The notes under the pieces were generated by a model, which worked only from the letters and a program-made list of their open reading frames with translations, made no database searches and was not told the DNA's origin. DNA of 64,000 bases from Gordonia sediminis (lineage in GTDB: Bacteria > Actinomycetota > Actinomycetes > Mycobacteriales > Mycobacteriaceae), in the NCBI GenBank assembly GCA_004193205.1, contig RZUM01000015.1:62001-126000 (forward strand), given 5' to 3'. Below, in pieces: positions 26,573 to 35,546 of this stretch. Each line of letters opens with the position of its first letter. Position 1 is the first letter of the stretch. Position numbers and translations under genes: made by a program.

Positions 26573-27622
26573 TCATTGCAGCTGGTGGGCCGCCGAGACG
26601 ACACGACGTTCGAGCGATCGCCACGATTCCGGCTCGATGACCGGGCCCGAACGTCCGCGCGCGATGAAGTCGTCGACGGTCTCGGTCGTCGAAAACCGTG
26701 GCGCGAAGCCGAGTTCCGAGCGCATCCGGGTGGTGTCGAGCACCCTGCCGTAGGTGAGGTAGTCGGTCTGGCTCGACCGCAACTTCGCCGACCGCAGGTC
26801 CTGGAAGACACCGGTGATCGGTGCCAGCAGCCCCGAAGGCACCGGCAATTCGATATGTCCGATTCGTCGGATCGCCTGCGTCAGGGTGATCACCCCGTCG
26901 CCGGAGATGTTGAAGGTCCCCGGCTTTCCGCCCAGCGTGACGTGCTCCATGGCCGCCAGGGCGTCCTCCTCGTGGAGGAACTGCAGCCGCGGCTGATAGC
27001 CGATGACGGTCGGGACCAGGGGCAGAGAGAGGTAGGACCCCATCCGGGTGTTGATTCGCGGGCCGAGGATGGCCTGCGGGCGGACGATGGTGACGTCGAT
27101 GTCCTGGCGCCGGCGCGCGAGCCCGCGGACGTAGCCCTCGATGTCGAGCAGATCTCGTCCGTAACCGCGTTTGGGTTCGCGACGGGCCGGCGTCTCCTCG
27201 GAGAAGTGCGACGGGTCGTGCGAACTCGCACCGTAGACCATGGCCGTCGACCGCAGGATCAGTCGTTTGACCGAGGGACTGCGCTGGCAGGCCGCGCACA
27301 CCTGCATCGCTCCGACGACGTTGAACTCCTTGATCGCCGCGGAATGCGGTGCCGTCTCCATGATCGAGGTCGCGGCGTGCACGACCGTGTCGACCTCGTA
27401 GCTCGCGATGGCCTTTGCGATGGCCGGGCGGCGGATGTCGATCCGCAGGAACTCCGCCCGGCCCATCCGGCGCATCAGATCCTTACGCGGCAGCCGCGAG
27501 TCGACAGCGATTACGCGCTCGATCGCCGGGTTGGCCGCCAGGCGCGCGACGAGGTAGCCGCCGAGGAAGGTCGACGCACCCGTGACCAACACGGTGCGCG
27601 GCGTCTGGATCTCGTCTGACAT
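26573..27622 (-). CDS. NAD-dependent epimerase/dehydratase (extended SDR, Rv0501/GalE2-like)
   Basis: A 349-residue extended SDR protein. The N-terminal nucleotide-binding motif is 'VLVTGASTFLGGYLVARLAA' and the active-site Tyr/Lys region appears around 'STAMVYGASSHDPSHFSEET' (Tyr) further on. A UDP-sugar is the usual substrate of relatives such as GalE2, but here the family is shared with reductases of isoprenoid or sterol type, so the activity is open. The ATG at 27622 is the family-like start ('MSDEIQTPRTVLVTGA'). It sits between bS22 and the acyltransferase, in the same order as Rv0500B-Rv0501-Rv0502. Confidence 0.82.
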   Translation of the reverse strand: MSDEIQTPRTVLVTGASTFLGGYLVARLAANPAIERVIAVDSRLPRKDLMRRMGRAEFLRIDIRRPAIAKAIASYEVDTVVHAATSIMETAPHSAAIKEFNVVGAMQVCAACQRSPSVKRLILRSTAMVYGASSHDPSHFSEETPARREPKRGYGRDLLDIEGYVRGLARRRQDIDVTIVRPQAILGPRINTRMGSYLSLPLVPTVIGYQPRLQFLHEEDALAAMEHVTLGGKPGTFNISGDGVITLTQAIRRIGHIELPVPSGLLAPITGVFQDLRSAKLRSSQTDYLTYGRVLDTTRMRSELGFAPRFSTTETVDDFIARGRSGPVIEPESWRSLERRVVSAAHQLQ

Positions 27623-27701
27623 GACCACCAGGCTAGCCGGGGAGGCACGGGTTCGCCTGGTCAGGTGTCCCACTACATCTGGTTACAGCGGGGGCCAAAC
27701 G

Positions 27702-27730
27702 CGAAGAACCCGCACGAGGCGGGTTCTTCG
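27702..27730 (-). terminator. Hairpin terminator after bS22
   Basis: CGAAGAACCCGC and GCGGGTTCTTCG form a perfect 12-bp stem with a 5-nt loop, 39 bp past the stop of the bS22 gene. The following bases on the minus strand (GTTTGG) give a weak U-run. Confidence 0.8.
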
Positions 27731-27768
27731 TGTGTTCGGGCGTCTCCGGGCCGAAACGGCGCAGGAGA

Positions 27769-27870
27769 CTATTTGCCGAGTTTGCGGCGCTGCACCCGGG
27801 TCCGCCGCAGCAGCTTGCGGTGCTTCTTCTTCGACATGCGCTTGCGGCGCTTCTTGATCACTGAACCCAT
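27769..27870 (-). CDS. Small ribosomal protein bS22 (AURKAIP1/COX24 domain)
   Basis: A 33-residue, extremely basic protein starting '[20 protein letters not shown]' and ending 'LGK'. It matches Rv0500B of mycobacteria, seen in mycobacterial 70S ribosome structures as the small-subunit protein bS22, near the decoding centre. The ATG at 27870 and stop at 27769 are clear, and a hairpin terminator follows. Its position between the HTH gene and the epimerase gene is the same as in M. tuberculosis. Easily missed because of size. Confidence 0.9.
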
Positions 27871-28042
27871 CGGGGCGCTTCCTCACACTTGACTCTGGTT
27901 GCCGGCCGGTTGCCGACGGTTGTCCGACAGTTGTCGCTGACAGCCGCTGTTCTCCGCACGGAGTGGCACGGAACATCGGCACGCGATCATCAACAGTACC
28001 GCTCGGTGTCACGCAGACGAAAATCAGGTCACAGATACGCAC

Positions 28043-28087
28043 CTCCCCCGGGCGGGTGCACTCCGTGGAGTGCGCCACCCGGGGGAG
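28043..28087 (-). terminator. Hairpin terminator after the HTH gene
   Basis: CTCCCCCGGGCGGGTGCACTCC pairs with GGAGTGCGCCACCCGGGGGAG around a 2-nt loop, with two mismatched positions. It lies 28 bp past the stop of the HTH gene; bS22 therefore probably has its own promoter in 27871-28042. Confidence 0.72.
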
Positions 28088-28114
28088 CTGAATCGTCGGC
28101 GCGAGCGAACGATG

Positions 28115-28345
28115 TCAGCCCACGTCGAAGTACGAGGTTTCCAGGTAGTCGTGGACCGCCTTGGAATGCACCCGGAATGAACGGCCAACGCGCACGGCCG
28201 GCAGTTCTCCGCTGTGCACGAGTCGATACACCGTCATCTTCGATACACGCATCATCGATGCGACCTCCGCGACCGTGAGGAACTGCGAGCCCGAGGCCGC
28301 ATTTCCCACCGCCGGAGTTCTGTCACCAGGCTTTTCAGGTGCCAT
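28115..28345 (-). CDS. Excisionase-type helix-turn-helix DNA-binding protein (Rv0500A-like)
   Basis: A 76-residue protein: a disordered N-terminus of about 20 residues, then an excisionase/MerR-like HTH 'LTVAEVASMMRVSKMTVYRL' and wing 'GELPAVRVGRSFRVH', ending 'YLETSYFDVG'. It is nearly identical in its core to mycobacterial Rv0500A, which sits between proC and bS22. It is a chromosomal regulator, not a phage remnant: no integrase is near. Targets unknown. A GGAGG occurs 14 bp upstream of the ATG, a long spacing. Confidence 0.85.
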   Translation of the reverse strand: MAPEKPGDRTPAVGNAASGSQFLTVAEVASMMRVSKMTVYRLVHSGELPAVRVGRSFRVHSKAVHDYLETSYFDVG

Positions 28346-28533
28346 GAATTACTCATACCTCCGGAGCACGCGTCGCGGCCGCCGGCTTCCCCTCCGGCGG
28401 ACATGAGACACGCACGTGCTTAAAGGAGCTTAACGTGGCAGATGTGAAAAAAGCGACGTGAGTTGTGTGGATTTTGCACCATTTTCGGCCCAAACCCCAA
28501 CATACAGGGGTTTTCCGGGCGGGCACCCCAAAA

Positions 28534-29403
28534 TCATGGGGTCTCGAGGTCGCTGCGGCTGCCCGCAGCGGCTCCTAAACCCTCAAGGTCGGGTCGATGC
28601 CCGGCTTTGGCGCTGGCGGCTGCGCAGGCCCGAGTGGCCTGGTAGACACCGTGCCGGAAGCCGTTGGCCTCGAACTCCCGGATCGCGGCGGCGGTGGTGC
28701 CACCGGGCGAGGTGACAGCGGCCCGCAGGTCGACGGGCGAGAGCCCCGACTCGCTGAGCAGCAGCCCTGCACCCTTGATCGTCTGCACCGCCAACTCGCT
28801 GGCCTGCACCCGGGTGAGGCCGAGCGCGACCCCGGCGTCGATCATCGACTCGGCGAGCAGGAAGACGTAGGCGGGCCCGGACCCCGACAGTGCGGTCACC
28901 GCGTCCATCTGCTTCTCCGGGACGACGGCCACCTTGCCGACCGATTCGAGCAGCCGCACCACCGCGGCGAGCTGGTCGTCGCCGACGTAGCGCCCGGCGG
29001 CGACCGCCGACATGGCCTCGTTGACGAGCATCGGCGTATTGGGCATGACCCGGATGACCGGCGAACCGGCCTGTAGGGCGTTCTCGTAGCGCTGGATGGG
29101 CAGGCCGGCCACCAGGGTCACGATGACGCGTTCCGACTCGGCATTGTCCTCGGCCCGCGCGATCTCGCGCAGCACACCGTCGACGTCCTCGGGCTTGATG
29201 GCCAGGAACACGTACTGGGCGCCCTCGGCCGCCGACACCACGTCGGTGACCAGGATCCCGTAATCCTCGGCGATCTCGGTGGCCCGGTTCTCCATCTTCT
29301 CGGCGACGACAAGATCCTTGGTGGGCTTGCCGGACTGGATCAGCCCGGCCAGCAGTGCTTCACCGATCTTTCCGCCACCGACGATGGCGATGCGTTCGGT
29401 CAC
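28534..29403 (-). CDS. proC: Pyrroline-5-carboxylate reductase
   Basis: Last step of proline synthesis: reduces pyrroline-5-carboxylate with NAD(P)H. 289 residues starting 'MTERIAIVGGGKIGEALLAG', the Rossmann site. Conserved features: 'VIRVMPNTPMLVNEAMSAV', 'VTALSGSGPAYVFLLAES' and 'LRAAVTSPGGTTAAAIREFE'. The last 20 residues are a low-complexity tail. The GTG at 29403 overlaps the stop of the upstream thioesterase gene (GTGA), so the two genes are coupled. Confidence 0.93.
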   Translation of the reverse strand: MTERIAIVGGGKIGEALLAGLIQSGKPTKDLVVAEKMENRATEIAEDYGILVTDVVSAAEGAQYVFLAIKPEDVDGVLREIARAEDNAESERVIVTLVAGLPIQRYENALQAGSPVIRVMPNTPMLVNEAMSAVAAGRYVGDDQLAAVVRLLESVGKVAVVPEKQMDAVTALSGSGPAYVFLLAESMIDAGVALGLTRVQASELAVQTIKGAGLLLSESGLSPVDLRAAVTSPGGTTAAAIREFEANGFRHGVYQATRACAAASAKAGHRPDLEGLGAAAGSRSDLETP

Positions 29404-30332
29404 GAGTGGTTGCCTTCCTCACTGGGTGTTGCGGCCCTGGGTGTTGCGGCACTGGGTGTTGCGGCTGGGGGGCGCTGCGGTATCAGGGCGAGTTGTCGCG
29501 ACTGGGCGACGACCGTCCCCGTCGAGTCCACCACGAGGTGGTCCTCCTCGAACATGCCGGGTCCGACCTCGATGCTGGTCGCGGCGAAACGCAGCCAGCC
29601 GGGCGCCGGGTGGCGGCGCACGTACGTGGTCAGCTGCACGGTCGGCGCCCACCCGTACAGGGCCAGGTTCATCACCACCGGCGGGGAGATGTCGCAGACC
29701 AGAACCGCGAAGTCGATGTCGGGTTCGGCGCCCTTCGGCCGCGCCCAGCCCCGCACGACCGGATCGCCCTTCTCACCGCGGATCGCCGGGAGGGTGTCGG
29801 CGTCGAGCACGAGATCGAGTGCGGGCCCGAGATGGTTGAACGCCGCGATGGGTGAGTCGTCGAGGGCCAGGCCCGTCGGCGGTGGCTCCGGCTCGGTGTT
29901 CCACAGCACGCTCGGCGCCGAATGATGCGGGGCGCCGGTGTCGGGTCGCGCGCAGGTGACCGACGACGACACCGTCGTGCGGCCGTTCTGGACGGCGTCG
30001 ACGGTCAGGACCGTGACGGTGCGGCCGCGTTTGCGCAGCGTCACCTCGAAGTCGACCTCGGCGGCGTCGGGCGCGGCGAGGAAGTCACTGGAAATGGCGA
30101 CCGGGATCTGCCCGTCGACGATCCCGGGGTTGCCGCCGTCGGTGGCCGGCTCGACGAGGTCACGCAGCGCCAGGCGCGCTGCATGCGCAACCACCATCTG
30201 CAGGCTTCCGCCGTGCACCTTCGGACCGATGGTGAACACGGGGTCGATGGTGCCCCGGTAGGTGATCCGATCCGGCCCGGGCCGGTGCGCCACGGTCAGG
30301 GTCAAGACCTCGGCCAGCTTCTGACTCATCAT
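29400..30332 (-). CDS. Acyl-CoA thioesterase-like hotdog protein (Rv0499-like)
   Basis: About 310 residues, with two tandem hotdog-type halves as in TesB-like thioesterases: the first around 'TIDPVFTIGPKVHGGSLQMV' and 'DFLAAPDAAEVDFEVTLRKR', the second around 'NLALYGWAPTVQLTTYVRRH' and 'WLRFAATSIEVGPGMFEEDH'. It probably hydrolyses or binds an acyl-CoA. The end of the protein carries three ATPxA-type pentapeptides ('AATPSAATPRAATPSEEG') encoded by a 15-bp DNA repeat. Two adjacent ATGs (30332, 30329) follow GAGAGCAGG; either could start. It is coupled to proC by a 4-bp overlap. Confidence 0.75.
   Translation of the reverse strand: MMSQKLAEVLTLTVAHRPGPDRITYRGTIDPVFTIGPKVHGGSLQMVVAHAARLALRDLVEPATDGGNPGIVDGQIPVAISSDFLAAPDAAEVDFEVTLRKRGRTVTVLTVDAVQNGRTTVSSSVTCARPDTGAPHHSAPSVLWNTEPEPPPTGLALDDSPIAAFNHLGPALDLVLDADTLPAIRGEKGDPVVRGWARPKGAEPDIDFAVLVCDISPPVVMNLALYGWAPTVQLTTYVRRHPAPGWLRFAATSIEVGPGMFEEDHLVVDSTGTVVAQSRQLALIPQRPPAATPSAATPRAATPSEEGNHS
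29422..29466. repeat. 15-bp triplicate at the 3' end of the thioesterase gene
   Basis: Three copies of CTGGGTGTTGCGGC plus one variable base start at 29422, 29437 and 29452. They encode the protein's ATP(S/R)A repeats. The high identity suggests recent expansion. Confidence 0.9.
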
Positions 30333-30374
30333 CCTGCTCTCGTCGTCGGGGCCCGGCGGCACCCTCCATCGTCG

Positions 30375-31250
30375 TCAGGACGGGATGTGACCGGCGTGCT
30401 CGGGCCGCAGCTCTCGCTTGAGGTGCTGCCGGGCAAAATCTAGCGAACGGGCCAGCAGTGCGCTGCGCTCGGGCTTGGTGCGTGCGGAGCTGGTGGTGAC
30501 CTCGAGCACAACCGCCCCGTCGAAGTCGCTGGCCGCGAGCCGCCGGCAGACCTCGGCACACGGCTGACCCCCGTCGCCGGGCAGCAGATGTTCATCGGTG
30601 GCGGCACCGTCGCCGTCGGCGAGGTGCAGGTGGGTCAGACCGCCGGCCATCCGCTCGAACATGGCCAACGCGTCGACACCGGCCGTCGCGGTGTGCGAGA
30701 GGTCGAGGGTGTAGTTCGCGTACCCGTCGTCGGTCGGGTCGATCGACTTGCCGAAGGCCGACATCCCCGGGCCCGGGCCGCCACGGTCACGCAGCCGCTG
30801 GGCCGACCGGTCCCCCGCGCCGAAGAGCCGGTCGGCGCGCATCGGGAACATGTTCTCCACCGCGATCGCCACGCCGCTGTCGTCCTCGAGTTCACCCACG
30901 ATGTCGTCGAAGGCCGCCACGTAGTAGCGCTGCCAGCGGAACGGCGGATGCACGACCACCGTCGCCGCCCCGAGATCCTCCGCCGCGCGCACCGCCCGCG
31001 CCAGCTTGACCACGGGATCGCGGCCCCAGACACGCTGGGAGATCAGCAGACACGGCGCGTGTACGGACAGCACCGGAACCTGGTACCGCTCCGAGAGGTA
31101 TTCGACGTGTCCGATGTCCTGGCTGACCGGTTCGCCCCACACCATGAGCTCGACACCGTCGTAGCCGAGTTCGGCAGCGTAGGCGAAGGCCGCCTCGGTG
31201 TTCTGCGGATAGACCGATGCCGTGGACAAGCCGATCGGGATGTCGCGCAC
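30375..31250 (-). CDS. Sugar phosphate isomerase/epimerase-like TIM-barrel protein (Rv0498-like)
   Basis: A 291-residue AP-endonuclease-2-like TIM barrel. Strand and ligand motifs include 'YDGVELMVWGEPVSQDIGHV', 'PVLSVHAPCLLIS', 'ATVVVHPPFRWQ', 'GVAIAVENMFPMRAD', 'YTLDLSHTATAGVDA' and 'LTHLHLADGDGAATDEHLLP'; the Glu, Asp and His residues on these strands form a divalent-metal site. It corresponds to M. tuberculosis Rv0498. Reaction unknown. GTG start one base after the neighbouring stop, so cotranscribed with the large membrane protein gene upstream. Confidence 0.8.
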   Translation of the reverse strand: MRDIPIGLSTASVYPQNTEAAFAYAAELGYDGVELMVWGEPVSQDIGHVEYLSERYQVPVLSVHAPCLLISQRVWGRDPVVKLARAVRAAEDLGAATVVVHPPFRWQRYYVAAFDDIVGELEDDSGVAIAVENMFPMRADRLFGAGDRSAQRLRDRGGPGPGMSAFGKSIDPTDDGYANYTLDLSHTATAGVDALAMFERMAGGLTHLHLADGDGAATDEHLLPGDGGQPCAEVCRRLAASDFDGAVVLEVTTSSARTKPERSALLARSLDFARQHLKRELRPEHAGHIPS

Positions 31251-31251
31251 C

Positions 31252-33399
31252 TCAGGTCGCCAACAGGACCAGCGGACCGATGGTCACGATCAGACCGACC
31301 CCAAGCGCGAGGAGTGTGGTGGTGAGGTCTGTCGTGCGCCGAACAAGATGGGTGAACGTGACGATGCCGAAGATGACCAGCACAGCCAGCACCAGGGCGA
31401 AGTAGACGTTCCACTTCCACAGCTCGGTGAAACCCCAGAACAGCCCGACGCCGACGGCGAGTCCGGCCAGCGACTGCCCGATGATCATCAGCCAAGCGAG
31501 CAGTGGCGACATCTCGTGGTCGTGGGCGCCCTCGGCCTTCGTGGCCTCGGCTTCCGTGCTCGCGACTGCGGCACTTTCGGCTTCTGCGCTTTCGGCTTCT
31601 GCGCTTTCGGCTTCTGCGCTTTCGACTTCTGCGCTTTCGACTTCTGCGCTCCGGGCTGCGGTGTCCACGGTCGCGGTGACCGCGCCCGCCGCCGAGCCCT
31701 CGTCGGTGTCGTCGGCGGGTTCGGCACTCGCCTCGACCTCTGCGCCCTCCGCAACCTGCGGTGGCGCCGGTTGGGTCTCGGCCGTCTCGGCGGTCTGGGC
31801 TTCCGCGGTCTCGGTGCCCGTCACGTCGGTGACGACGGCCTCGGCCTGGGTCTGGGCAGTTTCGGTCTCCGCAGCCTCGGTCTCGTTGCCTGCTGCCACT
31901 GTCTCGGCGGCTTCGGTCTCGGCGGCTTCGGTCTCGGCGGCCTCGGTCTCGGCAGCAGCGGTTTCGGCAGCCGCGGCCTCGGTCTCGGATGCCGCACCTT
32001 CGGTTTCCGTGGCCTCGGTGGTCACGGTCTCCATCTCTGCTTCGGCCGCGGTCCCCGCGACTTCGGATTCCGGCGCCTCGGATTCCGGTGCCTCGGTCCC
32101 AGCCGGGGCGGACTCGACGGCTGTGTCTGCGACAAGAGTGTCGGCGACGGAAGTGTCGGCGGTCGAGGCATCGATGGTGTCGGTCGCGCTCGCGGCGATC
32201 TCCGTCGTGCCGGGCTCGGCCGACTCGTCATGTGCGGTGGCACGTGCGGCGGCCGCAGCCGATGCGGCGATCGCGGCGCCGGTTGCCGCAGCGACACCCG
32301 CGCCCGGCCCCCGGTCCTGGTCGGCACGCAGCGCGGCCTCTTGTCGTTCGCGTTCCCGCAGGCGCGCGGCCTCCGGTCGGGCCGAGCGATCGGCAGACTT
32401 CTTCTTGCGCCACCCGAACAACCCACGACGAGGCGCCTGCTCGGTCTCCTCCTCGACGTCGGTGAACGCGCGGTAGGCCGCGAAGTCCTGCACCTCCTCG
32501 GTGGACCCGTCGGCGCGGAAACTCAGTTCGGGCCGGTCGCCGGTCGGCGGCGTGAGATCCACACCCACGACGTCGTCGGGTTCCACCACGACGAGGTCCT
32601 CGTGTCCCTCGACGACAGGGATGATGCCGGTCACCGCAGAGGCGTTGGCCACCTCGGCAGCGGTTTCGTCGGCAGCGGTCTCGTCGGCGGCGGCTTCGGC
32701 GGTCCCAGTCTCGTCCGCGGTCGCCTGGTCCGCGGTCGCCTCGTCCGCGCGAGCGCGGGTCACCGGGGCACGGAAGTCCCGGGTCGACGGAGCCGAGAAC
32801 CACGGCATCCCGCTCGCGGTGACACGGCTGGACGGTTCGGGGCGCGCGGTCTCGGGCTCGGCCGGACTCTGCTCGACCTTGGTGGTCTCGGCGACCGGGG
32901 CCTCGTCGGCTGCGTTTTCGGTGGACGCGGATTCCACGTCCACGGCCGGGGTTTCGACGGAGCGGGTTTCGACAGCCGATGTTTCGACGACCTCCGGCTC
33001 GATTGCCGGGGTCTCGGCGGCGGGGGTTTCGACGGCCGGGGTTTCGGCGGCGGGGGTTTCGACAGCCGGGGTTTCGACAGCCGGGGTCTCGACGGCCGGG
33101 GTCTCGGCGCGCGGCTGCGGCGTGGTCGGGTCGGGTTGTGCGGTGGGCACGTCGTCGGCATACCGGCGCGCGACCGGGCGCTCGGACAGCGGGAACGACC
33201 CGGTGTCGATGCGCGGGATCTCGCCGGTCAGTTCCGACACCGACACCGAACCCTCGCGCCCGACGCGTCTGCGGCCACGGCCCTCGCGCGACGGCCTCGC
33301 CGCCGGGGCGGCCTCGCCCTCCCCACGACTGCGCGCCAACAGCTCCGACACCGAGATCGGTCGGGACTGCGGGGCGTCCTGGTCCGATTCGCTAGCCAT
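31252..33399 (-). CDS. Large acidic, repeat-rich membrane protein (Rv0497-like)
   Basis: A 715-residue protein that is about twice as long as its mycobacterial counterpart Rv0497 as I recall it. Ends are conserved: near the N-terminus '[20 protein letters not shown]' and '[20 protein letters not shown]', and at the C-terminus three or four transmembrane helices ('[20 protein letters not shown]', '[20 protein letters not shown]', '[20 protein letters not shown]'). Between them lies a long Ala/Glu/Thr-rich region of tandem pentapeptides such as '[14 protein letters not shown]', '[16 protein letters not shown]' and '[16 protein letters not shown]'. A cytoplasmic disordered spacer is likely. The double 'SVSEL' motif recalls proteins that bind through short linear motifs. 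Function unknown. Confidence 0.78.
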   Translation of the reverse strand: MASESDQDAPQSRPISVSELLARSRGEGEAAPAARPSREGRGRRRVGREGSVSVSELTGEIPRIDTGSFPLSERPVARRYADDVPTAQPDPTTPQPRAETPAVETPAVETPAVETPAAETPAVETPAAETPAIEPEVVETSAVETRSVETPAVDVESASTENAADEAPVAETTKVEQSPAEPETARPEPSSRVTASGMPWFSAPSTRDFRAPVTRARADEATADQATADETGTAEAAADETAADETAAEVANASAVTGIIPVVEGHEDLVVVEPDDVVGVDLTPPTGDRPELSFRADGSTEEVQDFAAYRAFTDVEEETEQAPRRGLFGWRKKKSADRSARPEAARLRERERQEAALRADQDRGPGAGVAAATGAAIAASAAAAARATAHDESAEPGTTEIAASATDTIDASTADTSVADTLVADTAVESAPAGTEAPESEAPESEVAGTAAEAEMETVTTEATETEGAASETEAAAAETAAAETEAAETEAAETEAAETVAAGNETEAAETETAQTQAEAVVTDVTGTETAEAQTAETAETQPAPPQVAEGAEVEASAEPADDTDEGSAAGAVTATVDTAARSAEVESAEVESAEAESAEAESAEAESAAVASTEAEATKAEGAHDHEMSPLLAWLMIIGQSLAGLAVGVGLFWGFTELWKWNVYFALVLAVLVIFGIVTFTHLVRRTTDLTTTLLALGVGLIVTIGPLVLLAT
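31574..31650. repeat. 15-bp tandem repeats in the Rv0497-like gene (C-terminal side)
   Basis: About five copies of a unit like TTTCGGCTTCTGCGC in tandem, encoding SAE(A/V)E pentapeptides on the minus strand. A related run lies at about 31908-31975. Confidence 0.85.
33008..33112. repeat. 15-bp tandem repeats in the Rv0497-like gene (N-terminal side)
   Basis: Seven copies of a unit like GGGGTTTCGACAGCC, alternating two variants, encoding ETPA(V/A) pentapeptides on the minus strand. Confidence 0.9.
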
Positions 33400-33511
33400 C
33401 AGGTGCGCTCTCCGTCCTCGCGGTCAATCCGCCCCTCTCAGGGCATCGTCATTCGTGCGTCCGGGGTGTCCTGAACAGCCGTCGATCGACCTGGTCATCC
33501 AAACCATTCGG

Positions 33512-34492
33512 TCATCCAACGACGTGGCCGGCGCCCCCCGTTCCGACACCGTTCTCCGCGGTCTGCGGGGGCTCCGCGTCGAGTCGACGCAGGATGACCC
33601 CTTCACGCAGTGCCCATGGACAGATCTCAAGTGTATCGACCGACAGCGCCCGCATCGCCGCCTCGGCCACAAGTGCACCGGCCACCAGCTGTCCGGCGCG
33701 GTCGGCGCTGACCCCCTCGAGTTCGGCCCGGTCGTCGCGGGTCATCCGGGAGATGAACGAGATCAGCTGCCGCAGCCCGTCCGCGGTGAGCCGCCGCTGC
33801 ACGCGCGGACCGGCATTCGACGGGGCGGCACCGGTCAGCCGGGCCAGGCTCCGGAAGGTCTTGGACGTACCCACCGCCAGATCCGGTTTGCCCGGGCCGG
33901 TGAGCTCCTTGGCCGACGGACGGAGCTCGGCGTCGAGCCAGTCCCGCAGCACGGACACCCGGCGACGGTCCGGCGGATCGCCGGGCAACCACTCGCGGGT
34001 CAGCCGGCCCGCACCCAGCGGCAGCGACAGCGCGACGTCGGGCTCCTCGTCGACACCGTTGGACATCTCCAGCGACCCACCGCCGATGTCGAGGGCCAGG
34101 ATGCGCCCGGCGCTCCAGCCGTACCATCGGCGCACCGCCAGCGAGGTGAGCCGCGCCTCGTCGGGACCCGACAGCACCTCCACCCCCACACCCGTCTTGT
34201 GCGCGACGTCGGCGAGGACCTCGTCGCTGTTGACGGCATCGCGGACGGCCGAGGTGGCGAACGCCATCACCTGCTCACACCCCGACGACGACGCGATGTG
34301 GGTGAACTCGTCGATGGACTCGACGAGCTTGCGGGCGGCCCGATCGGAGAGCCGGCCGTCGTCGTCGATCTGCTCGGCGAGCCGCAGGACCGATTTGGTG
34401 GAACTCATGGGGGTGGGGTGGCCGCCTCGATGGGCGTCGACCACCAGCAGGTGGACCGTGTTGCTGCCCACGTCGAGCACTCCTAGACGCAC
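33512..34492 (-). CDS. ppx: Exopolyphosphatase / guanosine pentaphosphate phosphohydrolase family (Ppx1)
   Basis: A 326-residue Ppx/GppA protein of the short actinobacterial type, like M. tuberculosis Ppx1 (Rv0496), which degrades short-chain polyphosphate. Motifs of the ASKHA fold: '[19 protein letters not shown]' (phosphate 1), '[13 protein letters not shown]', '[20 protein letters not shown]' (phosphate 2) and '[16 protein letters not shown]' at the end. The GTG at 34492 has GGAGAC upstream and gives the family start. It is divergent from the Cys-rich protein gene with a 64-bp gap. Confidence 0.88.
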   Translation of the reverse strand: MRLGVLDVGSNTVHLLVVDAHRGGHPTPMSSTKSVLRLAEQIDDDGRLSDRAARKLVESIDEFTHIASSSGCEQVMAFATSAVRDAVNSDEVLADVAHKTGVGVEVLSGPDEARLTSLAVRRWYGWSAGRILALDIGGGSLEMSNGVDEEPDVALSLPLGAGRLTREWLPGDPPDRRRVSVLRDWLDAELRPSAKELTGPGKPDLAVGTSKTFRSLARLTGAAPSNAGPRVQRRLTADGLRQLISFISRMTRDDRAELEGVSADRAGQLVAGALVAEAAMRALSVDTLEICPWALREGVILRRLDAEPPQTAENGVGTGGAGHVVG

Positions 34493-34556
34493 GGTCTCCA
34501 ACAATAGTGCGTCGGCTCGTCGTCGCGGCAACCGGTCATGCCGCTACCGTTGGCAT

Positions 34557-35420
34557 GTGGCCCGCACCAAAGCATCGAAGCGCATGAAGCCAGCGCCCGA
34601 GGTCGATCTCGATTTCCCCCGCGAATGGTTCGAGTTCGTCGACCCCGACAACCCCGAACACGTCATCGCCGCGGACCTGACCTGGCTGCTCTCCCATTGG
34701 ACGTGCGTCTTCGGGACGCCGGCGTGTCAGGGGATCATCGAGGGGCGTGAGGACGACGGCTGCTGCAGCCACGGCGCCTACCTGTCCGACAAGGACGACC
34801 GCAAGCGGCTGGCCAAGGCGATGGCCATGCTCACCGAGGACGACTGGGAGTTCTACAAGAAGGGCACCGGCAAGGATCCGCTGGGGCCGCGCGGGTACCT
34901 CGAGGAGAGCGACCTCGACGACGAGCCAGCACTCAAGACCCGAAAGTACAAGGGCGCCTGCATCTTCCTGAACCGGCCGGGTTTCGCCGGGGGTGTCGGG
35001 TGTGCCCTGCACTCGATGGCGCTGCGCCATGGCATCGAACCGCTGACCGTGAAACCCGACGTGTGCTGGCAACTCCCGATCCGGCGCGAACAGGAATGGG
35101 TGACCCGTCCCGACGGCACCGAGGTGCTGCGGACCACCATCACCGAATACGACCGCCGCGGCTGGGGGGAGGGCGGACACGACCTCAAGTGGTACTGCTC
35201 GGGGTCACCGGATGCCCACGTCGGCGCCACACAGGTGTGGCAGTCCTATGAGCCCGAACTGATCGAACTGCTCGGACAGGCTGCCTACAACGAACTCGCG
35301 GCGGCCTGCCGACGCCGAAACGGACTGGGACTCATCGCCGTTCACCCAGCGACCGCCGCCGCCACGAATCGCCGGGAGACCGATATCAAGTACGAACTGA
35401 TCGAGGACGACGAGGCCTGA
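34557..35420 (+). CDS. Conserved cysteine-rich protein (Rv0495c-like)
   Basis: A 287-residue cytoplasmic protein nearly collinear with M. tuberculosis Rv0495c: '[20 protein letters not shown]', '[20 protein letters not shown]', '[20 protein letters not shown]', '[20 protein letters not shown]', and the end '[13 protein letters not shown]'. Eight or so conserved cysteines in C-x6-C, CC, C-x16-C and single positions suggest a metal or iron-sulfur site, as in the YkgJ/DUF3109 group. The GTG at 34557 lies directly after 'GGCAT' with no ribosome site, so the mRNA may be leaderless; the long open frame upstream is non-coding. Divergent from ppx. Biochemical function not known to me. Confidence 0.85.
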   Translation: MARTKASKRMKPAPEVDLDFPREWFEFVDPDNPEHVIAADLTWLLSHWTCVFGTPACQGIIEGREDDGCCSHGAYLSDKDDRKRLAKAMAMLTEDDWEFYKKGTGKDPLGPRGYLEESDLDDEPALKTRKYKGACIFLNRPGFAGGVGCALHSMALRHGIEPLTVKPDVCWQLPIRREQEWVTRPDGTEVLRTTITEYDRRGWGEGGHDLKWYCSGSPDAHVGATQVWQSYEPELIELLGQAAYNELAAACRRRNGLGLIAVHPATAAATNRRETDIKYELIEDDEA

Positions 35421-35480
35421 GCTCTGGGATCAGTTTTCAAACTCGCTCCTCGGGACCGGGGCGCTTCGTTCGCGCTTTCC

Positions 35481-35533
35481 CGCTGATCGAGTAACGTCCG
35501 AGGCGCCAGCCGAGGTCGTGTATCGAGATCACT
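35481..35533. repeat. Single-arm copy of the palindromic repeat family
   Basis: One arm only (CGCTGATCGAGTAAC at the start, GTATCGAGATCAC at the end) of the family seen at 6561 and 63727. It lies between two convergent genes; no opposite arm is present, so it cannot form the large hairpin. Confidence 0.7.
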
Positions 35534-35546
35534 TGGGGCGCTGCGG

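Noticed and set aside
28115-28345. Phage excisionase marking a prophage or integrative element
   Set aside because: The protein matches the chromosomal Rv0500A in a conserved gene neighbourhood, and there is no integrase or attachment site.
31222-33474. A 750-codon Gly/Leu/Phe-rich open frame antisense to the Rv0497-like gene
   Set aside because: It is a product of the 15-bp repeats being open on both strands. The minus-strand frame has conserved ends and membrane helices.
34538-34750. Use of the ATG at 34555 and other frames as the start of the Cys-rich protein
   Set aside because: ATG at 34555 is in another frame. Only the GTG at 34557 gives the conserved N-terminus.
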